Position numbers and translations under genes: made by a program. Positions 53,261 through 62,450 of a stretch of DNA of 63,892 bases are shown here, piece by piece. The DNA lies in assembly GCA_902386135.1 (NCBI GenBank), contig CABMIB010000055.1, positions 1 through 63,892 on the forward strand. The letters run 5' to 3'. Position 1 is the first letter of the stretch; each line of letters opens with the position of its first letter. The DNA comes from an uncultured archaeon (GTDB lineage Archaea; Halobacteriota; Methanosarcinia; Methanosarcinales; Methanoperedenaceae). The notes beneath the pieces are model-generated. The model was not told the origin of the DNA. It worked only from the letters and a program-made list of their open reading frames with translations, and made no database searches.

Positions 53261-53782
53261 TTACATTGTCTCTACTTCTCCTGCCGCCTCATCTGATATG
53301 CTTTGAACACTATGAATCTCTTTAGCCCCAAGTACCTTCGCAATGTTGAGGAGTATCAGCAGCCTGTTATCGAACTTGCCCACGCCCATGACGTATTCCG
53401 TGCCTATCTTATCAGCAATTACAGCAGGTGCAGGCTCAACGTTCTTTTCAGGGAGGCGGATGACCTCGCTTACCGAATCCACTACGAATCCCATCACAGT
53501 ATCACCTATGCCTGCCACTACGATGCGTGTGTTCTCATCTTGCTCTTTGGTCTGCATGCCAAGTACGACATTCAGGTTTATCACAACGATGATCCTGCCG
53601 CGCAGGTTGATTATGCCCTTTATGTAATCAGGGGCCTGCGGGATCCTGGTGACACTGGTCATACGGATGATTTCCTGCACGTTTATTATCTCAACACCGA
53701 ACTCTTCTGCACCGATACTGAAGACGACGAGTTGCAGCTCATCGTTCGATATTGTTTTAGCATCCTTTGGTAGTTCTGCCAT
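53261..53782 (-). CDS. cheW: Chemotaxis coupling protein CheW 3
   Basis: A 173-residue CheW paired with chemoreceptor F, whose stop is 9 bases upstream. It has the same motifs as the other two (FGVEIINVQEIIRMTS, GIINLRGRIIVVINL, GFVVDSVSEVIRLPEK) and ends AAGEVETM. The 9-base spacing after the receptor is the same in all three pairs, which points to duplication of a whole receptor-cheW unit. Confidence 0.95.
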   Translation of the reverse strand: MAELPKDAKTISNDELQLVVFSIGAEEFGVEIINVQEIIRMTSVTRIPQAPDYIKGIINLRGRIIVVINLNVVLGMQTKEQDENTRIVVAGIGDTVMGFVVDSVSEVIRLPEKNVEPAPAVIADKIGTEYVMGVGKFDNRLLILLNIAKVLGAKEIHSVQSISDEAAGEVETM

Positions 53783-53791
53783 GTTCTCCTC

Positions 53792-55918
53792 CTATTTTAG
53801 CACGATGTCATCGAACATGGAGCCTGCTGCAGTCTCTTTTTCTTCTGGAGGGCCCTGCCTGGTTTCGGGTTTCTGCTCATGCTTCTCAGGCACCTTATGC
53901 CTGATGGCATGCTCTTGCGGTGCATCATGCCCGACTGCAGGTTTCTTTTCATGCTTTGACGGATTGTCAGCATGTTTTACTGCCGACGCGGTCTTTACTT
54001 CATGCTTCTCAGGCCCCTTATGCTTGATATCATTCTTCGGTTCGTGCATCTCATGCTGTTTTACAGCATCCGATGACTCTCCGATATTGAATTTTGCAAC
54101 ATCGGCTTTCAAGCTGTCTGCAAGTTGTGCCAGTTCCTGCGCTGCCTGAACGAGCTGCTCCATTGATGCTGCCTGTTCTTCCGCAGCAGATGAAGCTTCC
54201 TCGGTGGAAGCTGCCGTTTGTTCGCTTATTGTGGACACATCTTCAACAGAGGAAGTAACTTCTTCAATAGACGATGATTGTTCCTGCGCTGCGGCTGCGA
54301 TTTCCTGCACCATCGAAGCCACGTCTGCAGCAGCTTTGACAATGCTGTTGATGGCAGATACGGTTTCCTGGATACTCTTGGTACCCTCACCAACTGTTTT
54401 TGTACCCTGCTCCATGCTCTCAACAGCATTTTTTGTTCCCTGCTGGATTTCTTTTATCAATCCGGTGATCTGGTTTGCGGCAGTCCTTGATTCTTCAGCG
54501 AGTTTCCTGACCTCGTCGGCTACTACGGCAAAGCCCCTGCCATGCTCTCCTGCCCGTGCTGCTTCTATGGCTGCGTTCAGGGCAAGAAGGTTCGTCTGGT
54601 CTGCTATGTTTGTTATCGCACCTATGATCTCGCCTATCTTCAGTGACTTGCTATCAAGATCTTTTATCACGACGGATGAATTTTCGACAGTTCTCTGGAT
54701 CTCGCCCATCTTCTGTGCCATCTCGTTAGATATCTTGCCGACATCCTGAGCCGTCTTGTTGGCATTATCTGCACCTGCAGCCGCTTTCTGGGCGTTTATC
54801 GCCACTTCCTGCACTGTCGATGCCATCTCCTTCATAGCCCTGCTGATCTCTTGCATCTTTGAGGCCTGCTGGTTTCCTCCCTGGGCAATATCCTGTGCGG
54901 TATTGGATATCTGCTCGGTCGAAGCCCTCATTTCTTCGCTTGATGCGGTGAGTTCCTCGGCTGCAGATGCCACCTGGTCGGCGCTGCCCTTCATGGATAT
55001 TATGAGCTTCTTCAGGCTCTTTTGCATATCCTTTATCCCGCCTGTTATCTTCTCAAAATCTCCTTTGGCCTCTACCTTGATGTCCTTTGTCAGATCACCT
55101 TGTGACAGTGCTTCCAGAACATTGTTAGCATCCCCGATAACCGCCTGAAGGTCGTTTGCCATGGTCTGGAACGTGTTGGAAAGTACGCCGATTTCATCTC
55201 TGGATTTATTAAGCAGCTTAACCTGCAGGTTTCCATTTGCAATTTCTTTTGCACCAGAGAGCACTTCATCTACCGGCTTGGTGACTAAACGAGCGATATA
55301 GAGCCCAACACCCAATCCAATGATTGCTGCAACAATACTTATTATGACCATCAACAAAATCGCGGTTTTTTCTGTTGCTTTAGCCGTTTCCTCAGATGCC
55401 TTCATCGAGTCGCTTTGCAAAGTTTGAAGTTCTTCAAGTGCTTTATCCAGATTTGTTCTATCCTGGTCAAACTTATCCATGGCGGCTACAACGTTGCTGT
55501 TTTTCGCAAGTTTTGCAGCGTCGATTTCCTGTATAAGCTTGTCACCGGAGTCTGAAAGTTGCAATTCAAGCTTTTCGATATCCGCCACATACTGTTTTTC
55601 CTCAGCGGATAAATCCATGCCAGTCAATGTGGTTTTGGCTTTTTCATAATTTTTTTTCGCCGTTGCATAATCGTCTTTACCGTTAGCCTGTCCAAGACCA
55701 TATGAATTCACCGAATCTGACATGGTAAGAATTGCTGTCTGCATATCACTGATAGCATTTGCCGTAGGCACATCGCTACCCAAAATACTACCAAGTTCTG
55801 CATTTATCGTAGTGATACCATTGTATCCCACAAATCCTACAATCGCAAGAAGTAACACGACAATGGTAAATCCACCGACTAACTTCTTACTTAATGACAT
55901 ATCTTTTATATATAACAA
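53792..55918 (-). CDS. Chemoreceptor F, extended HAMP region, charged tail
   Basis: A 708-residue receptor with the same sensor and first membrane helix as receptor D, but with a longer HAMP region: a first HAMP (about 207-260) is followed by a second one ([22 protein letters not shown], about 265-320) before the signalling domain. The signalling tip is [21 protein letters not shown]. The tail is again His/Lys/Glu rich ([20 protein letters not shown]) and ends [10 protein letters not shown] as in receptor D. It starts at TTG 55918, with GAGG 8 bases upstream. It lacks the TCACA element but has the TTGTTTC array. Confidence 0.92.
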   Translation of the reverse strand: MLYIKDMSLSKKLVGGFTIVVLLLAIVGFVGYNGITTINAELGSILGSDVPTANAISDMQTAILTMSDSVNSYGLGQANGKDDYATAKKNYEKAKTTLTGMDLSAEEKQYVADIEKLELQLSDSGDKLIQEIDAAKLAKNSNVVAAMDKFDQDRTNLDKALEELQTLQSDSMKASEETAKATEKTAILLMVIISIVAAIIGLGVGLYIARLVTKPVDEVLSGAKEIANGNLQVKLLNKSRDEIGVLSNTFQTMANDLQAVIGDANNVLEALSQGDLTKDIKVEAKGDFEKITGGIKDMQKSLKKLIISMKGSADQVASAAEELTASSEEMRASTEQISNTAQDIAQGGNQQASKMQEISRAMKEMASTVQEVAINAQKAAAGADNANKTAQDVGKISNEMAQKMGEIQRTVENSSVVIKDLDSKSLKIGEIIGAITNIADQTNLLALNAAIEAARAGEHGRGFAVVADEVRKLAEESRTAANQITGLIKEIQQGTKNAVESMEQGTKTVGEGTKSIQETVSAINSIVKAAADVASMVQEIAAAAQEQSSSIEEVTSSVEDVSTISEQTAASTEEASSAAEEQAASMEQLVQAAQELAQLADSLKADVAKFNIGESSDAVKQHEMHEPKNDIKHKGPEKHEVKTASAVKHADNPSKHEKKPAVGHDAPQEHAIRHKVPEKHEQKPETRQGPPEEKETAAGSMFDDIVLK

Positions 55919-56055
55919 TAAAATCGCCTCTTTCTGCTCTCAGCATGGTTTTTCACTTACAGTAAGGTTGTTTGTACTCTCTCAGGTTATCCCATCGGTA
56001 CAATTAATGGTCACTTTGTTTTTTTATATAAAAATAACTTTCTAACTTTTGAATC

Positions 56056-56110
56056 TTGTTTCAAAACTTGTTTTTGATTTTGTTTCGTATTTTGTTTCAA
56101 AAATTGAAAC
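56056..56110. promoter_or_regulatory. 12-bp-phased TTGTTTC array at receptor F
   Basis: TTGTTTC or TTGTTTT starts at 56056, 56068, 56080 and 56092, and the inverted TTGAAAC at 56104, an exact 12-bp period over five units. The final pair is the same palindrome as at receptor E. A TATA-like TTTATATATTT lies about 20 bp beyond on the minus-strand upstream side. The rest of the gap 55919-56572 has this array, the palindrome at 56263 and a long sensor-kinase leader. Confidence 0.55.
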
Positions 56111-56262
56111 TTGGAAATATATAAATAAAATCTCATCGACCATTGGCTGTAATGTCCAATGACATATTGCCGGAAGTTTGATATGTAGATATTTCAACTT
56201 ACTTTATACGACAATACTTAGCAGGACAAAGTTATCGGTATGTTACCTGGCGTTCGGTTAAA

Positions 56263-56280
56263 ACACGCAAATGTGCGTGT
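56263..56280. promoter_or_regulatory. Palindrome ACACGCA-aatg-TGCGTGT upstream of the sensor kinase
   Basis: Perfect 7-bp arms lie about 20 bp before the TATA-like TTTTATATAG (near 56299-56308). TTACC/GGTAA half sites flank it. It is a likely activator or repressor site for the kinase-receiver operon. Confidence 0.5.
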
Positions 56281-56572
56281 CATTTTACCGGGTAATGGTT
56301 TTATATAGAAACAGCTAATACCTTAGCTAAACGAGAGGCTAAAAACGTATCGAAAGGAGCGTGAGATTGTTCAAGGTTGATTCTGTTGTTAATGCATCAG
56401 ATAGTGTCTCATTTTCAGGTGATGCTCTCATCGCCAGCTTGTGTCCGGAGAAATCCTTCACTGTACCTGATAAGTCCCTGTCACAGCCTATCTCCATATC
56501 GCGACACCCGCTAACTCTTTTTAAAACCTGCAAATTCTTTGTAATATATTCAGGGTCCGGGGGTATTAAATT

Positions 56573-59500
56573 ATGAAAAACAGCGAGAAATTAAAACTAA
56601 AAGCACTGTCAGATATTGCATCGATTGATATCACCCTTGAATTTGATAAAATCCTGCAAAATATCCTGAAAATCACATGCGAAACGATGAAGGCGCACGC
56701 GGGTACTATTATGCTTGTCGATGAAACTGCCGATGAACTCAGGATGGCAGCCTCGTATGGATTAGGACAGGATTATCCTGAAAGGGTTCACGAAGCAGCA
56801 AAAAAAGCGGGTGTGTCGCTAACATACAGTCCTTCCGGCATTGTATTAAGAAGCGGGAAACCCTACATCGTTCCAAATGTATTTGAAGAACCCAAAGGTA
56901 AGCCCTGGTTGCATCTATCGAAAGAGCTTGGATTTTCATCCATAATCTTTACTCCCATGAAAAGTGGGTCGAAAGTCATAGGGCTGTTAAACATTTACAT
57001 GGCAAAGCCGTACCAGTTCAAAGAAGAGGAGATTAACTTTGCAGCTATTGCTGCATCCCAGGCGGCATCTGTGGTTCACAATGCCAGAATCAGCAAGATG
57101 CTGGAAAATAAAATTAACGAGCTTGAGGAGTCCGAGCAAAAACTGAATCAACGGGCTTGCCTGTCGGATCTGGGAGCAGAAGTCGGATTTGCGCTCAACC
57201 AGGGTGATACTTTGCAGGAAATCCTGAGCAGGTGCGCCGGATCCATTGCAAGGAACCTTGATGCGGCTTTAGCACGCATCTGGACGATCAATAAAGGGGA
57301 GAACATACTGGAGCTACGGGCAAGCGCAGGGATGTACACCCATACAAATGGATTTCAAAGCCGCATACCTGTCGGCAAGTCCAATATCGGTCTCATTGCC
57401 AGAGAGCGCATACCGAAACTGATCAATGAGGTCAGCGGCGATCCTGACATCCATGAACATGAGTGGACAAAGCGGGAGGGAATCACAGCCTTTGCCGGAT
57501 ATCCCCTGATTATCGAAGAAGAGCTGGTGGGGGTCATGGCGATATTCGCCCGCCAGCCGCTGACGGATTTCACTGTCTCCACGCTGGCATCCGTGGCTGA
57601 TAATATTGCCCTGTGTATTGAGCGCAAGTTATCTGAGGAGAAACTTCGTGAGTCCGAAGAAAAATATCGTGTTTTGTTTGATGCCGCTCCGATGGGGATT
57701 GGAATTGCAGATATTGGGGGCAATATACTGGATGGCAACCTGGGCATGCAGGAGATGACTGGCTTCACTCTGGAAGAATTAAAATCTATAGGTGTTGGTT
57801 CTATTTATGCTGATCCAAATGAGCGCAAGTTTTTACTTAAATCGTTGGAGGAAACAGGCAGGATGCGTGATTGGGAGATCAGACTGAAGCGTAAGGACGA
57901 AACAACCTATTATGCACTGCTGAATGTAGATTTACTGGAACTTGATGGGTATAAAGTTCTCCTTACTACTGCACGCGACATCACAGAGCGTAAGCGGGCA
58001 GAGAGAGAAAAGGATAGGTTCCTTAAAGCCTTTGCCAGCAGTACAGATGGCATCACCATAGCAGATGAGAACGACCGGTTTATTTATGTAAATGAAGCAT
58101 ATGTTAAAATTTTCAGCTACTGCCAAGAGGATCTTATTGGAAATACCTGGCGTAAAATCACGCCACCTGAGATGATAGCTCCAACTGAAAAGAGCTTATC
58201 CAGCACCATGCATAACAAGGATATAGGTATTTTCTACGGTGAGGTTCCGGGTTTGAGGAAGGATGGCATGATAATTCCCACAGAGGTCAGGGGTAAGGGT
58301 CTTTGGGATGAGAATGGCAACTATCAGGGACATATATGCGTCGTAAGAGATATCACGGAACGCAAGCACGTTGAGGAGGCACTGCAGAAAAGCAATCGCC
58401 AGCAAAATGCCATTCTCAATAATATACCTGATATCGCCTGGTTAAAAGATAAAGAAAGTAGATTTATAGCAGTAAATGAACCTTTTGCAAAAGCATGCGG
58501 TGTGAGCGCTGAGGAACTTGTCGGTAAAACAGACCTGGATATCTGGCCACAACAATTAGCGGAGATATACAGGGTTGACGATGGGGAAGTTATGGCAACC
58601 GGTAAACGAAAACAGGTTGAAGAGCCATTGGTAAATACAAAAGGAGAACGAAGGTGGATAGAGACTATCAAAACGCCGATTTACAATAATAGCTGTGAGG
58701 TCATCGGCACGACAGGGATCGCCAGAGATATTACAGAACGTAAGCGGATGGAAGAAGTTTTGATGCTTTTTTCCGAAGCTGTTGAGAATGCACCCGATGG
58801 CGTTCAAATAGCCGACCTCAGTGGTCATATAATCTACTCCAACAAGGCCACTGAAGAGATATACGGCTTCTCTCAGGAAGTGTTCAGGGGAAAGCATGTC
58901 GATGAAATGAATGCTGATCCTGGGCTTGCCAGCAAAGTGATACTGCCGGCTATAAAAGAGAGTGGACGGTGGGTCGGAGAACTTACGGTCAAACATAAAG
59001 ATGGGAAGACATGCCCAGTATGGTTAAATGCTTCTATGATCAAAAACAGTAAGGGTGAGCCCATAGCTATGATGGGTATCATTCGCGATATTACCGAACG
59101 CAAGAGAGCCGAGGAATTACATCTTGAGAACATGCGCCTTGAGTATGCAAGCAAAGCCAAAAGTGAATTCCTGGCGAACATGAGCCATGAGCTGCGAACA
59201 CCCCTGAATGCCATCATCGGTTTTTCGGAACTCATGACGCGTGGTATAGGGGGAAAATTGAATGAAAAACAGGAGAGTTATGCGGTGGATATTTTTAACG
59301 CAGGCAAACACCTGCTCAGGCTTATCAACGATATTCTCGACCTCAGCAAGGTAGAGGCAGGAAAGATAGAATTGATTATTGAGGATTTCTCTGTGCCTGA
59401 AGCCATAAATGAGACCCTCGTCCTGATAAAGGAACAGGCTGCAAAGAATAATGTGCTCATTAAAAAAGAACTTGACCCGCAGCTTGAGTTTATTGAAGCG

Positions 59501-59860
59501 GACAAGCAGAGGCTCAAGCAGGTACTCTTCAATCTGCTCAGCAATGCTGTAAAATTCAACAGGAAAGGAGGAACATTAACAATTACAACTAATAAAGAAG
59601 GTGACATGGCGAGAATTTCGGTCTCTGATACAGGCATAGGAATCAGGGAAGAAGATATTGGAAAACTATTCGAAGATTTCGTGCAGCTCGATTCGGGATT
59701 CAACAGAAAATACGGAGGTACGGGACTCGGGCTTGCTATTACAAAGAAATTAGTTGAGTTGCATGAAGGGAAAATCATGGCAAAGAGTAAATACGGTGAA
59801 GGCAGCACCTTTACATTTCTACTGCCGCTGAAAGGGAAAGGAGGTAAAACCGAATGCTGA
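56573..59860 (+). CDS. Cytoplasmic sensor histidine kinase with two GAF and four PAS domains
   Basis: A 1095-residue kinase with no membrane helix. Rough order: GAF (20-168), GAF (200-345), PAS (360-478), PAS (485-608), PAS (615-730), PAS (735-855), HisKA (868-935) with the phospho-His in MSHELRTPLNAIIGF, and HATPase (980-1090) with LFNLLSNAVKFN, VSDTGIGIREED and GGTGLGLAI. Each PAS ends with a DITERK-type PAC motif. It senses internal ligands or redox state. The adjacent receiver gene overlaps its end by 7 bases, so they form a pair. The leader from the TATA box is about 250 bases. Confidence 0.93.
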   Translation: MKNSEKLKLKALSDIASIDITLEFDKILQNILKITCETMKAHAGTIMLVDETADELRMAASYGLGQDYPERVHEAAKKAGVSLTYSPSGIVLRSGKPYIVPNVFEEPKGKPWLHLSKELGFSSIIFTPMKSGSKVIGLLNIYMAKPYQFKEEEINFAAIAASQAASVVHNARISKMLENKINELEESEQKLNQRACLSDLGAEVGFALNQGDTLQEILSRCAGSIARNLDAALARIWTINKGENILELRASAGMYTHTNGFQSRIPVGKSNIGLIARERIPKLINEVSGDPDIHEHEWTKREGITAFAGYPLIIEEELVGVMAIFARQPLTDFTVSTLASVADNIALCIERKLSEEKLRESEEKYRVLFDAAPMGIGIADIGGNILDGNLGMQEMTGFTLEELKSIGVGSIYADPNERKFLLKSLEETGRMRDWEIRLKRKDETTYYALLNVDLLELDGYKVLLTTARDITERKRAEREKDRFLKAFASSTDGITIADENDRFIYVNEAYVKIFSYCQEDLIGNTWRKITPPEMIAPTEKSLSSTMHNKDIGIFYGEVPGLRKDGMIIPTEVRGKGLWDENGNYQGHICVVRDITERKHVEEALQKSNRQQNAILNNIPDIAWLKDKESRFIAVNEPFAKACGVSAEELVGKTDLDIWPQQLAEIYRVDDGEVMATGKRKQVEEPLVNTKGERRWIETIKTPIYNNSCEVIGTTGIARDITERKRMEEVLMLFSEAVENAPDGVQIADLSGHIIYSNKATEEIYGFSQEVFRGKHVDEMNADPGLASKVILPAIKESGRWVGELTVKHKDGKTCPVWLNASMIKNSKGEPIAMMGIIRDITERKRAEELHLENMRLEYASKAKSEFLANMSHELRTPLNAIIGFSELMTRGIGGKLNEKQESYAVDIFNAGKHLLRLINDILDLSKVEAGKIELIIEDFSVPEAINETLVLIKEQAAKNNVLIKKELDPQLEFIEADKQRLKQVLFNLLSNAVKFNRKGGTLTITTNKEGDMARISVSDTGIGIREEDIGKLFEDFVQLDSGFNRKYGGTGLGLAITKKLVELHEGKIMAKSKYGEGSTFTFLLPLKGKGGKTEC

Positions 59861-60237
59861 AAGTACTTGTGGTAGAGGACGATCCTCTTAATATGAAATT
59901 GGCGTGTGAGATATTAACTGCTCAGGGGTTTATGGTTCACAGGGCAAAGGATGGAGTTGAGGCAATTAAAATGACTGAAAAAGAGTTCTACGACTTGATA
60001 CTCATGGACATAGCATTGCCAGACATGGATGGCATCGAAGCGACAAGAATAATAAAAAATAAGCTTCAATATGCAGATGTGCCGGTAATAGCTTTGACAG
60101 CATATGCTATGAAGGGGGATAAAGAAAGAATCCTCAAAGCCGGATTGAGTGATTATATACCAAAACCCATAGAAGTGTCCAACTTCATGGAAAGAATGGA
60201 AAGATACATGAAATTAGAAAAAGCTAATAACAATTAA
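59854..60237 (+). CDS. Single-domain response regulator, partner of the sensor kinase
   Basis: A 127-residue receiver domain with VVEDDPLNMKLA, phosphoacceptor in LILMDIALPDMDG, ALTAYAMKGDKE and the conserved Lys in YIPKPIEV. This sequence style is that of receivers paired with hybrid-like kinases, not CheY. It overlaps the kinase gene by 7 bases and is translationally coupled. It has no output domain, so it may pass phosphate on or act by binding another protein. Confidence 0.92.
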   Translation: MLKVLVVEDDPLNMKLACEILTAQGFMVHRAKDGVEAIKMTEKEFYDLILMDIALPDMDGIEATRIIKNKLQYADVPVIALTAYAMKGDKERILKAGLSDYIPKPIEVSNFMERMERYMKLEKANNN

Positions 60238-60265
60238 TGAGTCTGGAAAGTTTCAGCAAATTATG

Positions 60266-61123
60266 TTACACTCCCTTACACTCCCGTTTACCTTCTCTGG
60301 TCTTGATCGAATTTAAAATAAATTCTTCTGCGTTGATAAATTCATTAATTCTTCTTTCGATTATCTGCTTTCCCTCTGGAGTGACTAAGTATATTTTCGT
60401 TCTCATGTTACCCTTCATAAACCCGATATGCACGATCCCATCTTTTTTCAGGGAATACAAAAACGGATAAACTGTTCCCTGGCTTAGCAAAACATTATAT
60501 TTTTCAAAAATTTCCTTTATTAGGTCATATCCGCACATCGGTCTATCAGATAGAAGTTTAAGTATGATAATCTCCAGATGATTCTTAACAATGTCCTCCG
60601 TAGGTGGATAGATATCTAATAAAGGCGAACCTGCATTTAATACTCCTCTAATATTTCCATTATCAATCATTGAATCCTGAGGGCTTAGCAGAAGATGGTT
60701 CATATTAATCAAATGCTTCGGTTTATGCACAGGTATTATTGTGTCGTAATACTGTTTGACCTTGAGCAGCGATTTCACTCTTGCACTTAGTATATCGATA
60801 TCAATAGGTTTTATAAGAAAATCATCCGCTCCTGCCTTTATGGCTTTTATCCTCTCCTCCTTCTCTTTCAGGACAGTTAACATTACTATAGGTATAGCCA
60901 TAGTCTTATTATTTTCTTTAATATGCATACATACATCGTAACCATTCATATCTGTCAGCAATATATCTAAAAGTATCAGATCAGGAGATGCCTTTTCCAC
61001 CTTGCTTAATGCTTCATTCCCATCGTACGCTCTCACGACCTCATAATCCTCTGATAGGATTCCCTCAAGTAATTCGACGTTTAGTGGTTCATCATCCACT
61101 ACAAGTATTTTAGATTTTTCCAT
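60266..61123 (-). CDS. Response regulator with PadR-like DNA-binding output
   Basis: A 285-residue fusion: a receiver (1-120) with VVDDEPLNVELL, phosphoacceptor in LILLDILLTDMNG and FLIKPIDI, then a linker, and a C-terminal winged helix of PadR type (about 180-265) with LKLLSDRPMCGYDLIKEI and SQGTVYPFLYSLKKDGIV. PadR output domains on receivers are unusual. It carries the motility promoter element itself, which makes it a good candidate for the activator of this set. It converges on the kinase-receiver pair at 56573-60237, whose product may phosphorylate it. Confidence 0.85.
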   Translation of the reverse strand: MEKSKILVVDDEPLNVELLEGILSEDYEVVRAYDGNEALSKVEKASPDLILLDILLTDMNGYDVCMHIKENNKTMAIPIVMLTVLKEKEERIKAIKAGADDFLIKPIDIDILSARVKSLLKVKQYYDTIIPVHKPKHLINMNHLLLSPQDSMIDNGNIRGVLNAGSPLLDIYPPTEDIVKNHLEIIILKLLSDRPMCGYDLIKEIFEKYNVLLSQGTVYPFLYSLKKDGIVHIGFMKGNMRTKIYLVTPEGKQIIERRINEFINAEEFILNSIKTREGKRECKGV

Positions 61124-61171
61124 ACTCTCACGTTTTTAGTAATCAGACAAAAAGGATAGAAGAATGACCTG

Positions 61172-61201
61172 TTTATATAAATAGTTGTGAAAAAAGTGTG
61201 A
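61172..61201 (-). promoter_or_regulatory. Motility promoter element of the receiver-PadR gene
   Basis: On the minus strand: TCACAC, TTTTT, TCACAA, CTATT, TATATAAA. It lies 49 bp before the start and just after the stop of the 143-residue gene. Confidence 0.8.
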
Positions 61202-61206
61202 ACTAA

Positions 61207-61638
61207 TTATTTATGGAAAAGCTTGAACCCATGTAGAAACCTGGGGAGCTCAACCATATTGATTTTTTTGACCAGGCGCGGAATGTCGCCAAATGAAGGT
61301 CTTTTCAGAAAATTATCCTCTTCGCCCTCATCACGCGGGGCATCTAAATCGGCTGCTGCACCGGGTGTACGGCTGGTGCCTGCCTCTTGCTGTACTTTCT
61401 TCCCCGAAGACTCCGTTATACCCTTATCCCTGTTTGACCTGCCTTTTATCTTACCATTGTTGTAGTAATTCTCAGGCATCGGTATCCCCAGTTTCTGCGC
61501 CTCGCTAATAAGCTGGTTATATTCTCTGAGCACCCAGCCTATCTCTGAGTGGTTCTTATACCCTACCTCGAACCCCAGTTCATATATTTTGTTTATAAGC
61601 TGTTCCTTATCCGTTGTTTTGCCGCTAATAACCTTCAA
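61207..61638 (-). CDS. Hypothetical protein downstream of the KaiC-like ATPase
   Basis: I do not recognise this 143-residue protein. The first 60 residues are helical (LINKIYELGFEVGYKNHSEI and LREYNQLISEAQKLG), the middle (65-110) is low complexity and charged, and the end is GDIPRLVKKINMVELPRFLHG. It starts 11 bases after the KaiC-like gene and is in its transcript, so it may be a partner of that ATPase. Confidence 0.6.
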   Translation of the reverse strand: MKVISGKTTDKEQLINKIYELGFEVGYKNHSEIGWVLREYNQLISEAQKLGIPMPENYYNNGKIKGRSNRDKGITESSGKKVQQEAGTSRTPGAAADLDAPRDEGEEDNFLKRPSFGDIPRLVKKINMVELPRFLHGFKLFHK

Positions 61639-61649
61639 ACCCCCTCATC

Positions 61650-62405
61650 CTATTTCTTCAGCGATTTCGCCGCTCTTAGTCCTTTGTCCGTGAACTCAAC
61701 AACATGCATATCGCAATTGTGCTTTGTTCCTCGCATTTTAATGATCTGCAGCGCTCTTGTCATATTGCCCTGCTTGTCCATGTAATTATGCAGAAAGATG
61801 ACACCATGGGAAGCGAACTGTTCTATAGTGTACGCATCGGGTTTCAGGAGTTCGGATAACAGCAGTGTGGTACATCCGAGATTTTTCAGGTTGCGGATGA
61901 ACCTTCCTACGGATCTCTCCTCCAGCGCAGGATGTTGCGACGTGAACCTGATGGCAGACAGCGAGTCAATTACAAGTCTCTTGATGCTGTACTGCTTGAC
62001 CAGCGTTTCCACGTTCTTGAACACTGTGTATGGCGAGGGAGGTGCGTTCTCGGGGGATTCTGTCGATACGGTCTGCTCATAGCTGGATGTGATAAGTGTT
62101 GAAACTTCATCGTACTGGCCATAGTCCTTGGTAGGACCGATGTCCAGGAAAAATAATTTATTCTTCTTGATCAGCTCTTCGACATGCAGATTATACCGCG
62201 ACATATCCTCGATGATCGTACCGATACTCTCGGAAATCGCTATATATGCACCTGCTTCCCCTTCCATTGCCCCGGTAACAAGAAATTGCACCCCGAATGT
62301 GGTTTTCCCGCTGCCCGGGGACCCGCTGAGTAGATACTGCCTTCCCTGAAGCAGGCCTCCTTCAACGAGTTCATCAAATCCTTCAATTCCAGTTTTTATT
62401 CTCAT
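61650..62405 (-). CDS. KaiC-like RecA-fold ATPase
   Basis: A 251-residue single-domain KaiC-family protein: IKTGIEGFDELVEGGLLQGR, Walker A LSGSPGSGKTTFGVQF, Walker B LVIDSLSAIRF and EFTDKGLR near the end. The family includes ArlH and many archaeal signalling ATPases; this copy has the catalytic Glu region (AISES) typical of KaiC rather than ArlH. It is under the motility promoter element and diverges from the arlCDE-type gene, so it may act with the motor or switch complex. The exact role is unknown. Confidence 0.82.
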   Translation of the reverse strand: MRIKTGIEGFDELVEGGLLQGRQYLLSGSPGSGKTTFGVQFLVTGAMEGEAGAYIAISESIGTIIEDMSRYNLHVEELIKKNKLFFLDIGPTKDYGQYDEVSTLITSSYEQTVSTESPENAPPSPYTVFKNVETLVKQYSIKRLVIDSLSAIRFTSQHPALEERSVGRFIRNLKNLGCTTLLLSELLKPDAYTIEQFASHGVIFLHNYMDKQGNMTRALQIIKMRGTKHNCDMHVVEFTDKGLRAAKSLKK

Positions 62406-62450
62406 AATATCTAAGCCTCACATTATTTGAATATGGGATTTGATGTACTC

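Noticed and set aside
56339-56576. Small frames on both strands in the sensor-kinase leader
   Set aside because: The plus frame (GTG 56361 or TTG 56367) is coupled to the kinase start, and the minus frame has a C-rich start, but neither matches a family and they exclude each other. I cannot choose between them.
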